DNA of 64,000 nt from Chryseobacterium mucoviscidosis (GCF_002177115.1 NZ_MVAG01000105.1:124001-188000); one strand, 5' to 3'. Counted from the stretch's first letter, positions 16,864 through 25,188 are shown. The notes: generated from the letters alone by a model not told the origin. Made by a program: numbers and translations.

Positions 16864-17499
16864 TTATTGGTTTTCGGTGATCTGGAATAGTTTTATATTG
16901 ATTTTAAAATCTTTATGCTGTAAATTAAGACTGTCTGCAAATGTATTTTTCTTTGCATCAAATGTAAAATCGATCTTTTCCTTTTTGTTTTTCGTGTAAA
17001 CGATTTGTTTTAACAGATTATTTTCTTTGTTGAAGAACAAATAATACCCCTTCTTATCCATTTTTGAAAGGTAAATCTTAGAATTTTCGTTTTCAAAACT
17101 TTCTGTTACAGGATATTTCTGCTTCAGAAGCTGCTGAAAATCATTCCTTAAAAAATTAATCACGATTTTTTTATCCAGATCAGGAAGAACGTAATTCAGC
17201 TTAAAATCATCCTCAGAAATCTCAAAATCAATCAGTTTATTCCCAAAATCAGAAGTCAGAACCACACGATGGGTCGTTTCGCTGATTTTTTTGATAATTA
17301 AAATTCCGCTCACATGATTTTTATAAATATCCATCTGACATTTATACACATAATCTTCTTTGGAAGAAAAGTATAAATTCTCAACTGTTTTTTCAGAAGA
17401 CGAAATCGGTTTTACATCAGTAAGCTTATACGTTTTGCATGAAGCAAACAGAATGAAAATCAGACTATAAGCTAAATTCCGAAGCTGCAACAGTCGCAT
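16864..17499 (-). CDS. Small lipoprotein, unknown function (flexirubin cluster)
   Basis: A 211-residue protein starting MRLLQLRNLAYSLIFILFASCK, with a lipobox FASC (Cys21) for lipidation. The chosen ATG at 17499 gives a cleaner signal peptide than the upstream in-frame start at 17523; either way it overlaps the LolA-like gene. The mature part is beta-rich (YVYKCQMDIYKNHVSGILII) and may be a LolB/DUF3261-like partner. The adjacency LolA-like then lipoprotein supports a lipid or lipoprotein transfer pair, but the similarity to LolB is not proven. Confidence 0.7.
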   Translation of the reverse strand: MRLLQLRNLAYSLIFILFASCKTYKLTDVKPISSSEKTVENLYFSSKEDYVYKCQMDIYKNHVSGILIIKKISETTHRVVLTSDFGNKLIDFEISEDDFKLNYVLPDLDKKIVINFLRNDFQQLLKQKYPVTESFENENSKIYLSKMDKKGYYLFFNKENNLLKQIVYTKNKKEKIDFTFDAKKNTFADSLNLQHKDFKINIKLFQITENQ

Positions 17500-18091
17500 T
17501 GATCTTGGTGTTTTTGAAAACAATATTCGTGGTGTCTCCCGAAGATTCCGTCATATTTACCTGTGAAACCGTAGATTGATTTTTAGGAAAATGCAGCTCG
17601 ATCTGCTTGATGTATTTTAAAAGCTGAGCCGATTTCGGAGTAAATTTGGCGATATTCGAAGTCGCGTTCTTTAGGTAAGAAACAGAGAATTCAGGATCGT
17701 TGAACATCTGTCCGTTTGAGCTTCCTACAATTAATTTGTTGATTTTTTCAAATGTTTTGCTTTTTGCATCCACCGAAGATTTTTTACCCTGATCATTAAT
17801 CAATATTTTGTTGTCTTTAAAAACAATGCTGTATTGATAGGGTTTTGTGTATTTCCAGCTTAGCATATTCGGTGTTTTCAGAGACATTCTTCCGTAGGTG
17901 ACAATGTTCTTATCCAAAAAATCCATCTTTTTGGTCTGGATAAAATCTGATTGTAAGGTTTTTATTTCTTTTGTTTCCGAAGAAACTTTGGTTACAAACG
18001 CTTTCGCTTCCGCTCCCGACATTGCCGTATTCTGCGCAAAGACAAAAGTCGAAATTAATAAAAGAGTGCTTAAAGCTATATTTTTAATCAT
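17465..18091 (-). CDS. LolA-like periplasmic carrier protein
   Basis: A 208-residue protein with signal peptide MIKNIALSTLLLISTFVFAQ. It shows LolA-family features: LQSDFIQTKKMDFLDK near residue 47, GRMSLKTPNMLSWKYTKPYQYSIVFKD as the half-barrel strands, and a KQIELHFPKN segment. LolA relatives occur in aryl polyene clusters, where they are thought to carry the hydrophobic product or a lipoprotein across the periplasm. It overlaps the following lipoprotein gene by 35 bases. Confidence 0.85.
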   Translation of the reverse strand: MIKNIALSTLLLISTFVFAQNTAMSGAEAKAFVTKVSSETKEIKTLQSDFIQTKKMDFLDKNIVTYGRMSLKTPNMLSWKYTKPYQYSIVFKDNKILINDQGKKSSVDAKSKTFEKINKLIVGSSNGQMFNDPEFSVSYLKNATSNIAKFTPKSAQLLKYIKQIELHFPKNQSTVSQVNMTESSGDTTNIVFKNTKINATVAASEFSL

Positions 18092-18200
18092 TGTTTAACG
18101 TCTTTAAATTTAACCACAAGGATGACAAGGGTTTCACAAAGGACACTATTAAAGAATATTTATTAATAATTCCTGTCTTTCTGGTGAAATCATTGTGGAC

Positions 18201-18944
18201 TTAGTGGCTTTCAAACTTATCAATTGTAAAAGTTGAATAATTTTTCTGCTTCAAAAATACTAATAAATCCTCCAAAACATTGTACGTTTTTTGTGAAGTA
18301 TCATGAAGAAGGACAATGCTTCCTTTTTTTAAATTTTTCGTTACTTTCTGGTAGATTTTTTTTTCATCTTCTGTCATCGTATCAAGAGAACGGACGTTCC
18401 ATCCGATGCTTTTTTTGCCAGTTTTTTTGATGGCTTTGGCAATATTCGGATTAGTAACTCCGAAAGGCGGTCTGTACAAATTCGTCTTTATATTTCCGGT
18501 TTTCAGCATGACTTCATCACATTTTTCAATTTCTTCCGTCATTTTTGATGTCGATAAAAAACCGGTGTTGTTGGAGTGGGATAAAGTATGATTTCCAATG
18601 GTATGACCTTCCGCAATGATCCGTTGAAAAGTTTCAGGATATTTTTCAATCTGTTTTCCAATGCAGAAAAAGGTTGCTTTTACGCTGTTTTCTTTTAAAA
18701 GATCTAAAAATTTGGGAGTGAATTCAGTCGGACCGTCATCAAAAGTCAGCGCCACTTCATTGATTTTTGTTCTTTTATGCGTAATGCTGTTGACAAAATA
18801 TCCCAATTCAATATCAAAAGAACCCCAGATTACAAGCGCAGAAAAAAGCAAAAAACAGAACAGATACACCCAAAAACTTCCGTGAAACGCGAAAATAATA
18901 ACGTTGCAGAAAAGATAAAATAAGATAAATAGATAGTGTTTCAT
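18201..18944 (-). CDS. Polysaccharide deacetylase (NodB homology domain)
   Basis: A 247-residue carbohydrate esterase 4 protein. Two hydrophobic helices at about 3-45 anchor it, then the NodB domain begins: ALTFDDGP (65-72, catalytic base and metal Asp), H119-TLS-H123 (metal ligands), RPPFGVTN (motif 3), and VLLHD near the C-terminus. All metal residues are present, so it should be an active de-N- or de-O-acetylase. Deacetylases are regular members of flexirubin clusters; the substrate is unknown. Confidence 0.88.
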   Translation of the reverse strand: MKHYLFILFYLFCNVIIFAFHGSFWVYLFCFLLFSALVIWGSFDIELGYFVNSITHKRTKINEVALTFDDGPTEFTPKFLDLLKENSVKATFFCIGKQIEKYPETFQRIIAEGHTIGNHTLSHSNNTGFLSTSKMTEEIEKCDEVMLKTGNIKTNLYRPPFGVTNPNIAKAIKKTGKKSIGWNVRSLDTMTEDEKKIYQKVTKNLKKGSIVLLHDTSQKTYNVLEDLLVFLKQKNYSTFTIDKFESH

Positions 18945-18996
18945 CTTTATTGTCTTTAAATTTTGGGTTTAAAATATTCACAATCTGTATCCACCC

Positions 18997-19031
18997 TGTC
19001 ATTCTGAATGGAGCGAAGCGGAATGAAGAGC
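18997..19031 (+). repeat. TGTCATTC-type interspersed repeat, partial copy
   Basis: TGTCATTCTGAATGGAGCGA followed by AGCGGAATGAAGAGC. Same family as the left half of 12321-12397. Confidence 0.6.
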
Positions 19032-19040
19032 TTTAACTCT

Positions 19041-19073
19041 AAACCTCACAGGTTTCAAAAACCTGTGAGGTTT
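19041..19073. repeat. Palindrome copy 1, arms AAACCTCACAGGTTT
   Basis: Near-perfect inverted repeat with a short A-rich centre. It differs from 19168-19201 by one base of loop. T-rich flanks allow terminator action on the minus strand. Confidence 0.75.
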
Positions 19074-19078
19074 TACTT

Positions 19079-19162
19079 TTAAGCTTTCCTCAACAAAATC
19101 AGACCGTGATTATTTGCTTTTAAATGTTTGTAAAGCAAGATTTGTTCTACTTTATTTTTTAA
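19079..19162 (-). pseudogene. Relic of a ketosynthase-like 3' end
   Basis: The minus-strand frame here reads LKNKVEQILLYKHLKANNHG and then LILLRKA-stop. It lines up with the C-terminus of the adjacent KS-like protein, LKKGEIKNVLLYNHLGGNDH then SLVLLGKA-stop. About 27 codons are conserved, including the stop. The relic is separated from the intact gene by the palindrome at 19168-19201 and followed by the near-identical palindrome at 19041-19073. It is a leftover end of a diverged homologue or an old tandem duplicate. It cannot encode a functional protein. Confidence 0.75.
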
Positions 19163-19167
19163 GTTCC

Positions 19168-19201
19168 AAACCTCACAGGTTTCAAAAAACCTGTGAGGTT
19201 T
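19168..19201. repeat. Palindrome copy 2, arms AAACCTCACAGGTTT
   Basis: Second near-perfect copy, starting seven bases beyond the stop of the KS-like gene, where it can act as its terminator. Confidence 0.75.
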
Positions 19202-19207
19202 TAATTT

Positions 19208-20269
19208 TTAAGCCTTTCCTAACAAAACCAGACTGTGATCATTTCCTCCTAAATGATTGTAAAGCAGAACATTTTTAATCTCTCCTTTCTTCAGATCATT
19301 AATCATCATCACTTCCGGAATCTCCTGATTTTTAAGAATATGACAAGCCATAAACGTCGAAAAACCACTCGCCGTATTAAATTCACCACTCAAATGTTTA
19401 TAATACAGCAAAGCAGAATTTTCAAACAGATCCATTGCATTTTTGTAATAAACATCCGATTTTACATCTCCGCTGAATCCTAAAATAACCGCATCGATAT
19501 CTTTATTCGTCAAATTATTTTTAGCTAAAAAATCTTCAATAAACTGCTGAGCTTCTTCTAAATCTAATTTGTTTGTGATCTGAATATCCGTTAATTGAGC
19601 GTAAGAGCTTTCTGTTTTATCTTTTCCTAAGACAAAAAAACTGGCACCTTCTCCCCAAATGACGCCTTCTGTTTTAGAATTCAGAAAATCAACCGGAAGA
19701 TTTTCTTCTTTTTTAATGGTTTTATTTAATTTGTACAGTTCCATCACTCTTTCGGTCTGTTCATCGGTGGAACCAACCAGAACGTTTTCAGCTTCACCGT
19801 CATTGATTTGTAATTTTCCGTCTAAAAAAGAAAATTCCAGAGATGAAGAAGAATTTACATAGGTGAAATTGTACGCGTGACATTGCAAACCCAAAGCAAT
19901 TTGTCCTGCAACCGTATTGTGAGTAGACTGAATAAAATAGGTCGGAGTAAGAAACTCTTCATGATTATCCAGAACATTTTTCAGAAACTTTTCAGAATCC
20001 TGAGAACAGCCCATTCCGGTTCCTACAATAATGGCGTCTGGATTTTCGATTCCTGCTTCTTTTAAAGCGTATTGAGAAGCTACGGAACTCATTTTTACCG
20101 TTTTAGACATTCTTCGGATCATTGCCGGAGGAATGAATTCTTTGTAAACAGGTTCAATAGCTTTTAAAACCTGAACTGAATTTTCAGGTTTGAGATTCCG
20201 GAAAAAATTTTCATTTAAAGTGTCCTGAGCTGAAATACAGGCTGCACTGTTGATGTAAATGGCACTCAT
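19208..20269 (-). CDS. Ketosynthase-like protein lacking the active-site Cys (chain-length-factor type)
   Basis: A 353-residue KS-fold protein shorter than true KASII. At the nucleophile position, where partners have STACSSAAN, it has FTYVNSSSSLEF (about 135-146), so the Cys is replaced by Ser; no HGT or GH His motifs are seen either. This is the pattern of a chain-length factor partner of a type II ketosynthase. The ATG at 20269 overlaps the stop of the upstream KS gene (ATGA), giving 1:1 translational coupling as expected for a heterodimer. It probably pairs with the 20266-21465 product to set polyene length. Confidence 0.85.
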   Translation of the reverse strand: MSAIYINSAACISAQDTLNENFFRNLKPENSVQVLKAIEPVYKEFIPPAMIRRMSKTVKMSSVASQYALKEAGIENPDAIIVGTGMGCSQDSEKFLKNVLDNHEEFLTPTYFIQSTHNTVAGQIALGLQCHAYNFTYVNSSSSLEFSFLDGKLQINDGEAENVLVGSTDEQTERVMELYKLNKTIKKEENLPVDFLNSKTEGVIWGEGASFFVLGKDKTESSYAQLTDIQITNKLDLEEAQQFIEDFLAKNNLTNKDIDAVILGFSGDVKSDVYYKNAMDLFENSALLYYKHLSGEFNTASGFSTFMACHILKNQEIPEVMMINDLKKGEIKNVLLYNHLGGNDHSLVLLGKA

Positions 20270-21465
20270 GATTTTGAGAAAATTAAAGTTGAACAATTTC
20301 CTCCAAAACCAAACGAATTGGAAAGAACGTGGTTGATGTTTTTCTCTTTAAGCTCCGTTACAGGCGTTAAATCAAATTCTGCCATTTTTGTTTTAAAATT
20401 CAGATTCGGGAAAATGATATTATTTTGAATCGCCAAAAGAGAATACACCGCTTCAATTCCCGCCGCCGCAGCGAGCGTATGACCGGTAAACGCTTTTGTA
20501 GAACTGAATTCCGGAACGTTGTTTTCCCCGAAAATCCGGATCATCGCAATTCCTTCCGAAAGATCATTATTGGGCGTTGCCGTTCCGTGAACGTTGATGT
20601 AATCGATATTTTCTTTATCTAAGCCCGAAACTTTTAATGCTTTTTCCATTGCTAAATAAGCTCCCTGTCCGTTTTCTGAAGAAGCAGTTTGGTGATGGGC
20701 ATCATTGGCATTTCCGTATCCCGAAAGATATCCTAAGACTTTTTTATTTTCTTTTTTTACCACTTCATCCGATTCCAGAACGATGAAAGCGGCAGCTTCA
20801 CCCAGATTCAGACCTTTTCTGTCGTTGTCAAAAGGGGTGTTGTAAGAATCCGTAAGAATCATCAACGTATTGAAACCGTTCAAAGTAAATTTTGAAAGAG
20901 AATCTGTTCCGCCGACAATTACACGGTCTAAAACACCGTTTTTAATGAGTTTTGCGCCCATCATAATGGCGTTTGCCGCCGATGAGCAGGCTGTACTGAT
21001 GGTGGAAACCATACCTTTTAATCCGAGATAATCAGCGATTAACAAAGACGAATTTCCCGCATCGTGAGAGTCAATGTATTTTTGCTTTTCAGGAAAGTCT
21101 TCATAGGAGTAGAAATATTTTTCGGTAACATCCATTCCGCCAACGCTGGTCGAAGAAATCAGTCCCGTTTTATATTCATTGATATCCGAAATTCCGGCAC
21201 TTTCCACAGCTTCTTTTGCCGCCATCATTCCTAACAAAGCGGTTCTCGTTGCATGATGATCTTCTTTGAGCTGAAGCTTTGCGGCAAGTTCCTCATTAGA
21301 CAATTTGATTTCGCCTGTTTTGATGTTTCCTTTATGACGTGTTTCAAACAAAGTAATGTCTGAAATCCCGTGCTTTCCGGAAGTCAGCGAACTCAGATTT
21401 TCCTCCACATTGTTTCCAATGGCGGAAATGATGCCCATTCCTGTTATGGCAATTTTTTGACCCAT
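20266..21465 (-). CDS. Beta-ketoacyl-ACP synthase (active subunit)
   Basis: A 399-residue KASII-type enzyme with full triad: C160 in STISTACSSAAN, H293 in NVHGTATPN and H329 in AFTGHTLAAAAG. The N-terminal ITGMGIISAIG is complete. Its stop overlaps the start of the Cys-less partner. The two should form the KS/CLF pair that condenses malonyl units onto the coumaroyl starter. Confidence 0.92.
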   Translation of the reverse strand: MGQKIAITGMGIISAIGNNVEENLSSLTSGKHGISDITLFETRHKGNIKTGEIKLSNEELAAKLQLKEDHHATRTALLGMMAAKEAVESAGISDINEYKTGLISSTSVGGMDVTEKYFYSYEDFPEKQKYIDSHDAGNSSLLIADYLGLKGMVSTISTACSSAANAIMMGAKLIKNGVLDRVIVGGTDSLSKFTLNGFNTLMILTDSYNTPFDNDRKGLNLGEAAAFIVLESDEVVKKENKKVLGYLSGYGNANDAHHQTASSENGQGAYLAMEKALKVSGLDKENIDYINVHGTATPNNDLSEGIAMIRIFGENNVPEFSSTKAFTGHTLAAAAGIEAVYSLLAIQNNIIFPNLNFKTKMAEFDLTPVTELKEKNINHVLSNSFGFGGNCSTLIFSKS

Positions 21466-21480
21466 CTTTTAATAATGTAC

Positions 21481-21536
21481 CAATGTATCAGTTTAACAGC
21501 CTAACAATATTGGTACATTGCTAAATTGATACATTG
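21481..21536. repeat. Inverted repeat, arms CAATGTATCAGTTT
   Basis: CAATGTATCAGTTT (21481-21494) faces AAATTGATACATTG (21523-21536) with one mismatch. It lies in the 81-base gap between ACP2 and the KS gene and would form a long stem in the polycistronic transcript. The sequence resembles an interspersed flavobacterial repeat. Confidence 0.6.
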
Positions 21537-21546
21537 TTAGATTGAA

Positions 21547-21804
21547 TTATTTTGTTCTGTTTTCTTCGATGAATTTTGCCATGGTTTCGATGGACGTAAA
21601 AATCTCCTTTCCTTTTTTCGGATCGGCTAATTTTATTCCGTATTCTTTATCCAAAAGAACGATCAGCTCCAGAGCATCAATAGAATCCAAACCAAGACCT
21701 CCTCCAAATAAAGGATCTGTATCTTTGATTTCTTCTACTGCAACGTCTTCTAAATTAAGAACTTCGATGATTTTGTGTTTTAATTCTTCTCTTAAGTTTT
21801 CCAT
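21547..21804 (-). CDS. Acyl carrier protein 2 of the flexirubin cluster
   Basis: An 85-residue ACP with phosphopantetheine Ser S41 in GLGLDSIDALEL and acidic helix II. It precedes the KS/CLF pair and is the likely carrier for polyene extension. It differs clearly from ACP1 (LGLDSLDYIDL), consistent with separate roles. Confidence 0.9.
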   Translation of the reverse strand: MENLREELKHKIIEVLNLEDVAVEEIKDTDPLFGGGLGLDSIDALELIVLLDKEYGIKLADPKKGKEIFTSIETMAKFIEENRTK

Positions 21805-21835
21805 AAAATTATTTTGAAAATATGTTAATGAGACA

Positions 21836-21890
21836 ATTTGAAAATGTATTAAATGTTATGCCTTATTGATATGATTTTACATTTTCAAAT
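21836..21890. repeat. Inverted repeat, arms ATTTGAAAATGTA
   Basis: ATTTGAAAATGTA (21836-21848) and TACATTTTCAAAT (21878-21890) are perfect 13-base inverted arms between the ACP2 gene and the gene upstream of it on the minus strand. A structured intercistronic spacer. Confidence 0.6.
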
Positions 21891-21914
21891 CAGCACACTT
21901 TCAAATTATCAAAT

Positions 21915-22454
21915 TTATAATGTCAGCAAATATACAAAAGCTTTGTAACTTTCCTGATATAGTTCTACCCAGCCGCACAATACTTTATCTGCCTTTCCGG
22001 ACTGTAAAAGCTGTGCTGAATAATTGTTTAAAAATTCTTCATCCAATTCGTCTAAAACAAAAAACGCATTTTCGGTCTGCATTTTGTGTCTGATGCTGAT
22101 TTCACCTACGCAGATATTCGGTAAAGTATACACAAAAACCGCGGGACTCGGAAAGTAATTTTCCTGAGAATTGATGCTTTCCTGATATTTAAAATCCGTG
22201 TCTAAACTTGATGATCTGTTTGCGAAAACCAATGCGGTTCTGCTTTGGTCTTCATCCTTGAGAATAATTTCAGAAGCGAGAAAAGCGAGTTTGCTTAAAT
22301 GATCCATTTTATGAAATTTCGGATAATTCAGCTCTAAACTTTTATAAGCTTCTTTCGCAAAGTCTGAGAAGTTTTCAGTCGGGGTTTCAAAAATAACCTC
22401 ATTGTTTAGAACTATTTTTGAATTTTCTATGGTGCAGATGTCTGTTTTCTTCAT
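21915..22454 (-). CDS. Short thiolase-fold/ketosynthase-like protein
   Basis: A 179-residue protein found beside ACP and KS genes in flexirubin clusters. It reads like the N-terminal half of a ketosynthase: [46 protein letters not shown] (matching the region ahead of the KS nucleophile), and CGWVELY. The position corresponding to the nucleophile has no Cys-x-G motif, so it is not catalytic by itself. It may be a structural or gatekeeping partner of one of the condensing enzymes. Homology to KS half-domains is an inference from pattern, not from alignment. Confidence 0.7.
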   Translation of the reverse strand: MKKTDICTIENSKIVLNNEVIFETPTENFSDFAKEAYKSLELNYPKFHKMDHLSKLAFLASEIILKDEDQSRTALVFANRSSSLDTDFKYQESINSQENYFPSPAVFVYTLPNICVGEISIRHKMQTENAFFVLDELDEEFLNNYSAQLLQSGKADKVLCGWVELYQESYKAFVYLLTL

Positions 22455-22472
22455 GAGTAAGTTTAAAAAAGA

Positions 22473-22760
22473 TTAGGGCTTTTTTGTTGGATTTTGATGG
22501 GTGTTGAAAACAGCAAAAACAATAATATTATCCCCGATAATTTGATAAATGATAAGATAAGGAAACTTCTGAATGTAAGCCTCACGCAAGTTTCCTTTTT
22601 TTAAGGGAAAGTGAAATGGATGATTTTGAATTCTTAAAAAATAGGATTCAACTTTTTTTATAAATTTTTCACCAAGCCCGGTTTGTTGATTTTCGTACCA
22701 AAGGGCTGCTTCTAACAAATCATTTTCAGCATTCGGAGATAAAGAAAAGTGATAAATCAT
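22473..22760 (-). CDS. RelE/ParE-family toxin
   Basis: A 95-residue protein with the ParE/RelE fold pattern: FSLSPNAENDLLEAALWYE, GLGEKFIKKVESYF, then strands YIQKFPYLIIYQIIGDNIIVFAVFNTHQNP. It overlaps the antitoxin gene by four bases (ATGA). Toxins of this kind inhibit gyrase or cleave mRNA at the ribosome; which applies here is not visible. It lies between two ketosynthase-type genes of the pigment operon. Confidence 0.85.
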   Translation of the reverse strand: MIYHFSLSPNAENDLLEAALWYENQQTGLGEKFIKKVESYFLRIQNHPFHFPLKKGNLREAYIQKFPYLIIYQIIGDNIIVFAVFNTHQNPTKKP

Positions 22761-23008
22761 AATTTTTTCATCAATCTTTCTTTCACTTCTTCCCAGTTTG
22801 ATGTTTTTACTTCTCCTTTCATATATTTTTCACGTTCTTCCTCAATTCGATCATAAATATAATCAGGAACTTGTGGATAATCTGAAGATTCTAATTCTTG
22901 ATCTCCCTCTTCAGCATCAATAATTCCTTTGAAAATACGCAAAATTCTTTCATCGGCAATATCGATGAAATCGTGAATTCTTTTTCTGATGTCTACTGTG
23001 GATTCCAT
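22757..23008 (-). CDS. Antitoxin partner of the RelE/ParE toxin
   Basis: An 83-residue acidic protein (MESTVDIRKRIHDFIDIADE...) with helical N-terminus and a charged C-terminal tail (NWEEVKERLMKKL), the usual form of Bacteroidota antitoxins paired with ParE-like toxins. Located immediately upstream with a four-base overlap. A -7 box 29 bases before its ATG suggests the pair has its own promoter. Confidence 0.8.
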   Translation of the reverse strand: MESTVDIRKRIHDFIDIADERILRIFKGIIDAEEGDQELESSDYPQVPDYIYDRIEEEREKYMKGEVKTSNWEEVKERLMKKL

Positions 23009-23036
23009 TTCCTAAAACTTTAATTTTATAAAATTA

Positions 23037-23044
23037 CAAAATTA
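23037..23044 (-). promoter_or_regulatory. -7 box for the toxin-antitoxin pair
   Basis: On the minus strand TAATTTTG matches TAnnTTTG, 29 bases before the antitoxin start, directly downstream of the ketosynthase stop at 23048. Confidence 0.45.
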
Positions 23045-23047
23045 TTT

Positions 23048-24220
23048 TCAGCATTTTTCCAAAACAATCGCGGCGTTGCATCCTCCAAAACCGGAAGCTG
23101 TTTTCAGAATATATTTAATTTCTGCGGATTGGTTTTCTCTGATAATGTTCAAAGATTGGGAGGTTCCTGTTTCTTTAAAGTTTTTAGATGGAATTAATGT
23201 TTTATTCAAGGCACTTTCCATGGAAAGGATACTTTCCAGCAATCCCGATGCGCCCAAACAGTGTCCATAATACGCTTTTAAACTATGTAAAGGAATGTTT
23301 TGTAAATTCATTCTGTTAAAAGCGATCGCTTCCATTTCGTCATTATAAATGGTTGCCGTTCCGTGTGCGGAGATAAAGTCTATTTTTTCTGCTGAAACCT
23401 GAGCTTCTGTCATGGCATTGTTGATGCTTGCAAACAATCCGTCTCCCGTTCTCGAAGGTCCGGAAATATGGTTTGCATCGTTAATTGCAGAGTCTCCCAG
23501 AATTTTAAAACTAAAGTTTTCGTTCTCATCTCGTTTTGAAGTGATATAAACCGCTGCTGCCGCTTCGCCGATATTGATTCCGTCACGGTTTTTATCGTAA
23601 GGTTTGCAAATCTCGGTTCCAATTGCCTGAAAAGAATTAAAACCTGAAATCACAAATTCTGAAATTTCATCTCCGGCAATAACAAAAGCATCTTTATATT
23701 TTCCTGCCTGAATCATATTTTTAGCGACACCAATTGCCATGACTCCCGAAACACAGGCGTTGGAAACTACAATCGGTTTTGTTTGAAACCTGAAAAAATC
23801 AGCTATTTTTTGTGCTAAATTGGAAAGAAAAACGCTTTCAGGTAAAGTTTTTTCATTTTTTAACAAGCTGATATTTCCTTTTGTGGTAGATAAAATAAAA
23901 GCGGTTTCTTCTGAAATCGGGTGTCTTTCAATCAAAGGTTTTAAACTCAGCAAAAACATTTTTTCAAGCCTTGTAAAGCTCACGTTGTCATTGCCTAAAC
24001 GCTGAATCTCCGATTTCTGTGCAGAGTTGAAGAATCTGTTAAATTCTTCATCTAATTTTTCAGAATCAATCATCGAAGCATAAAAAGGCTCCTGATTTTC
24101 GATGATTTTATGTAAACCTACACCAGATTTTCCTTCTACAAGAGCATTCCAGTTTGAAGAAACATCAAAACCTAAAGGCGTGACGCAGTTATAATCTGTA
24201 ATATAAACTTCTTTCTTCAT
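23048..24220 (-). CDS. Beta-ketoacyl-ACP synthase
   Basis: A 390-residue active-type ketosynthase: C156 in VSNACVSGVMAI, H286 in SAHGTATIYN, H320 in AYYGHCLGASG. Its ATG overlaps the stop of the thioesterase-like gene (TGATG on the minus strand). It is the second complete elongating KS of the minus arm and could start or finish the chain, leaving the KS/CLF pair to do bulk extension. The Cys-Val-Ser form of the nucleophile elbow distinguishes it from its neighbours. Confidence 0.9.
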   Translation of the reverse strand: MKKEVYITDYNCVTPLGFDVSSNWNALVEGKSGVGLHKIIENQEPFYASMIDSEKLDEEFNRFFNSAQKSEIQRLGNDNVSFTRLEKMFLLSLKPLIERHPISEETAFILSTTKGNISLLKNEKTLPESVFLSNLAQKIADFFRFQTKPIVVSNACVSGVMAIGVAKNMIQAGKYKDAFVIAGDEISEFVISGFNSFQAIGTEICKPYDKNRDGINIGEAAAAVYITSKRDENENFSFKILGDSAINDANHISGPSRTGDGLFASINNAMTEAQVSAEKIDFISAHGTATIYNDEMEAIAFNRMNLQNIPLHSLKAYYGHCLGASGLLESILSMESALNKTLIPSKNFKETGTSQSLNIIRENQSAEIKYILKTASGFGGCNAAIVLEKC

Positions 24221-24642
24221 CAGAGTCCCATTTTATCTTTCCATTCCTGAAAAAACTCAGGATTATATAAACATAAATTGTTATCGGAATCCAGAAAAAC
24301 CTGAATGGTTTCCCCTGAACATACCAATTTATTTTCTTCGTTGAAAAGCTCGTATTTATAAATCAATTTCGCAGAATTTGAATTGACGAACGTTGTGACA
24401 ATTCTGAACGTTTCGCCATATTTTAAAGGCAGAAAATGTTCGCAGGTGCTTTTTACAATCGGCGTTACATATCCTGCTTTTTGGATATCAAGATAAGTCA
24501 AACCGTGCTGTCTTCCGAAAGCTTCTCTTCCGTCCTCGAAATAAACAATATAATGTCCGTGCCACACAATTCCCAACGGATCTGTTTCGTTGAATCTTAC
24601 GCGGACTTGTTCCGTACAAGTTAAATTTTCTTTAGACTGCAT
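24220..24642 (-). CDS. Hot-dog acyl thioesterase (4HBT/YbgC-like)
   Basis: A 140-residue thioesterase. RFNETDPLGIVWHGHYIVYFEDGRE carries the Asp and the WHGHY loop of the YbgC/4-hydroxybenzoyl-CoA thioesterase class. The ATG at 24642 was chosen because the frame upstream of it is made of CACAAAG-type repeat sequence. It may release or edit chains on the ACP. Confidence 0.88.
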   Translation of the reverse strand: MQSKENLTCTEQVRVRFNETDPLGIVWHGHYIVYFEDGREAFGRQHGLTYLDIQKAGYVTPIVKSTCEHFLPLKYGETFRIVTTFVNSNSAKLIYKYELFNEENKLVCSGETIQVFLDSDNNLCLYNPEFFQEWKDKMGL

Positions 24643-24658
24643 TTTGTTTTCTTTTTTT

Positions 24659-24800
24659 ACCACAAAGGGCACAAAGTTTTTCACAAGGTTCACAAAATAA
24701 ATTTTTCACATTTTCTTTTTCTGTGTTAAAAAACTTGTATTTTTCGTGGTGAATAAACCCCTAAGTTCACAAAATTATACACAATGTTCACAATAAATAT
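24659..24800. repeat. CACAAAG-rich degenerate repeat region, left of the GxxExxY gene
   Basis: Several variants of CACAAAG and TTCACAA (near 24661, 24670, 24680, 24690, 24768, 24788) lie in the gap; a similar cluster follows on the other side of the small gene at about 25215-25250. Typical worn intergenic repeat tract. Confidence 0.45.
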
Positions 24801-24807
24801 TCTAATT

Positions 24808-25188
24808 TTATATCGTTCCGTTGATTAATCTTTTAACCCCATTTTTAAATAAAACTGAGTTAAAATTAATCAATAAACCTAATTTACAATTGCTTAATTT
24901 TAAATACGTTAAAACTTGAGCAATATGAATTTCATTTAATGATTCTACGGATTTTATTTCAACAACAACTTTTCTCTCAACCAATAAATCAATCCTATAG
25001 CCAATGTCAAGTTTTATGTCATCATAAATTAATGGCATTGGTTTCTGTTTTTCTATCAGTAATCCGGATTTCTGTAACTCATAGTACAGAGATTCTTCGT
25101 ATGCGCTTTCTAAAAGTCCGGCTCCAAGTTGGCGATGAACTTTTAATCCTGCATCAAAGATAACTTTTGAAACTTCATTTTCATTCAT
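24808..25188 (-). CDS. GxxExxY family protein
   Basis: A 126-residue protein with the defining GAGLLESAYEESLYYEL block (Gly-x-x-Glu-x-x-Tyr) and DIGYRIDLLVERKVVVEIKS, whose D...E-x-K resembles the core of PD-(D/E)xK nucleases. It ends LGLLINFN...GVKRLIN as usual for the family. The ATG at 25188 (MNENEVSKVIFDAG) is preferred over the longer frame, which begins in repeat sequence. Biological role unknown. It is unrelated to pigment chemistry and is flanked on both sides by CACAAAG-type repeats, so it looks like a later insertion. Confidence 0.85.
   Translation of the reverse strand: MNENEVSKVIFDAGLKVHRQLGAGLLESAYEESLYYELQKSGLLIEKQKPMPLIYDDIKLDIGYRIDLLVERKVVVEIKSVESLNEIHIAQVLTYLKLSNCKLGLLINFNSVLFKNGVKRLINGTI

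Noticed and set aside
19041-19201. CRISPR-like repeats
   Set aside because: Only two palindromic copies with a coding relic between them; no regular repeat-spacer pattern and no cas genes.
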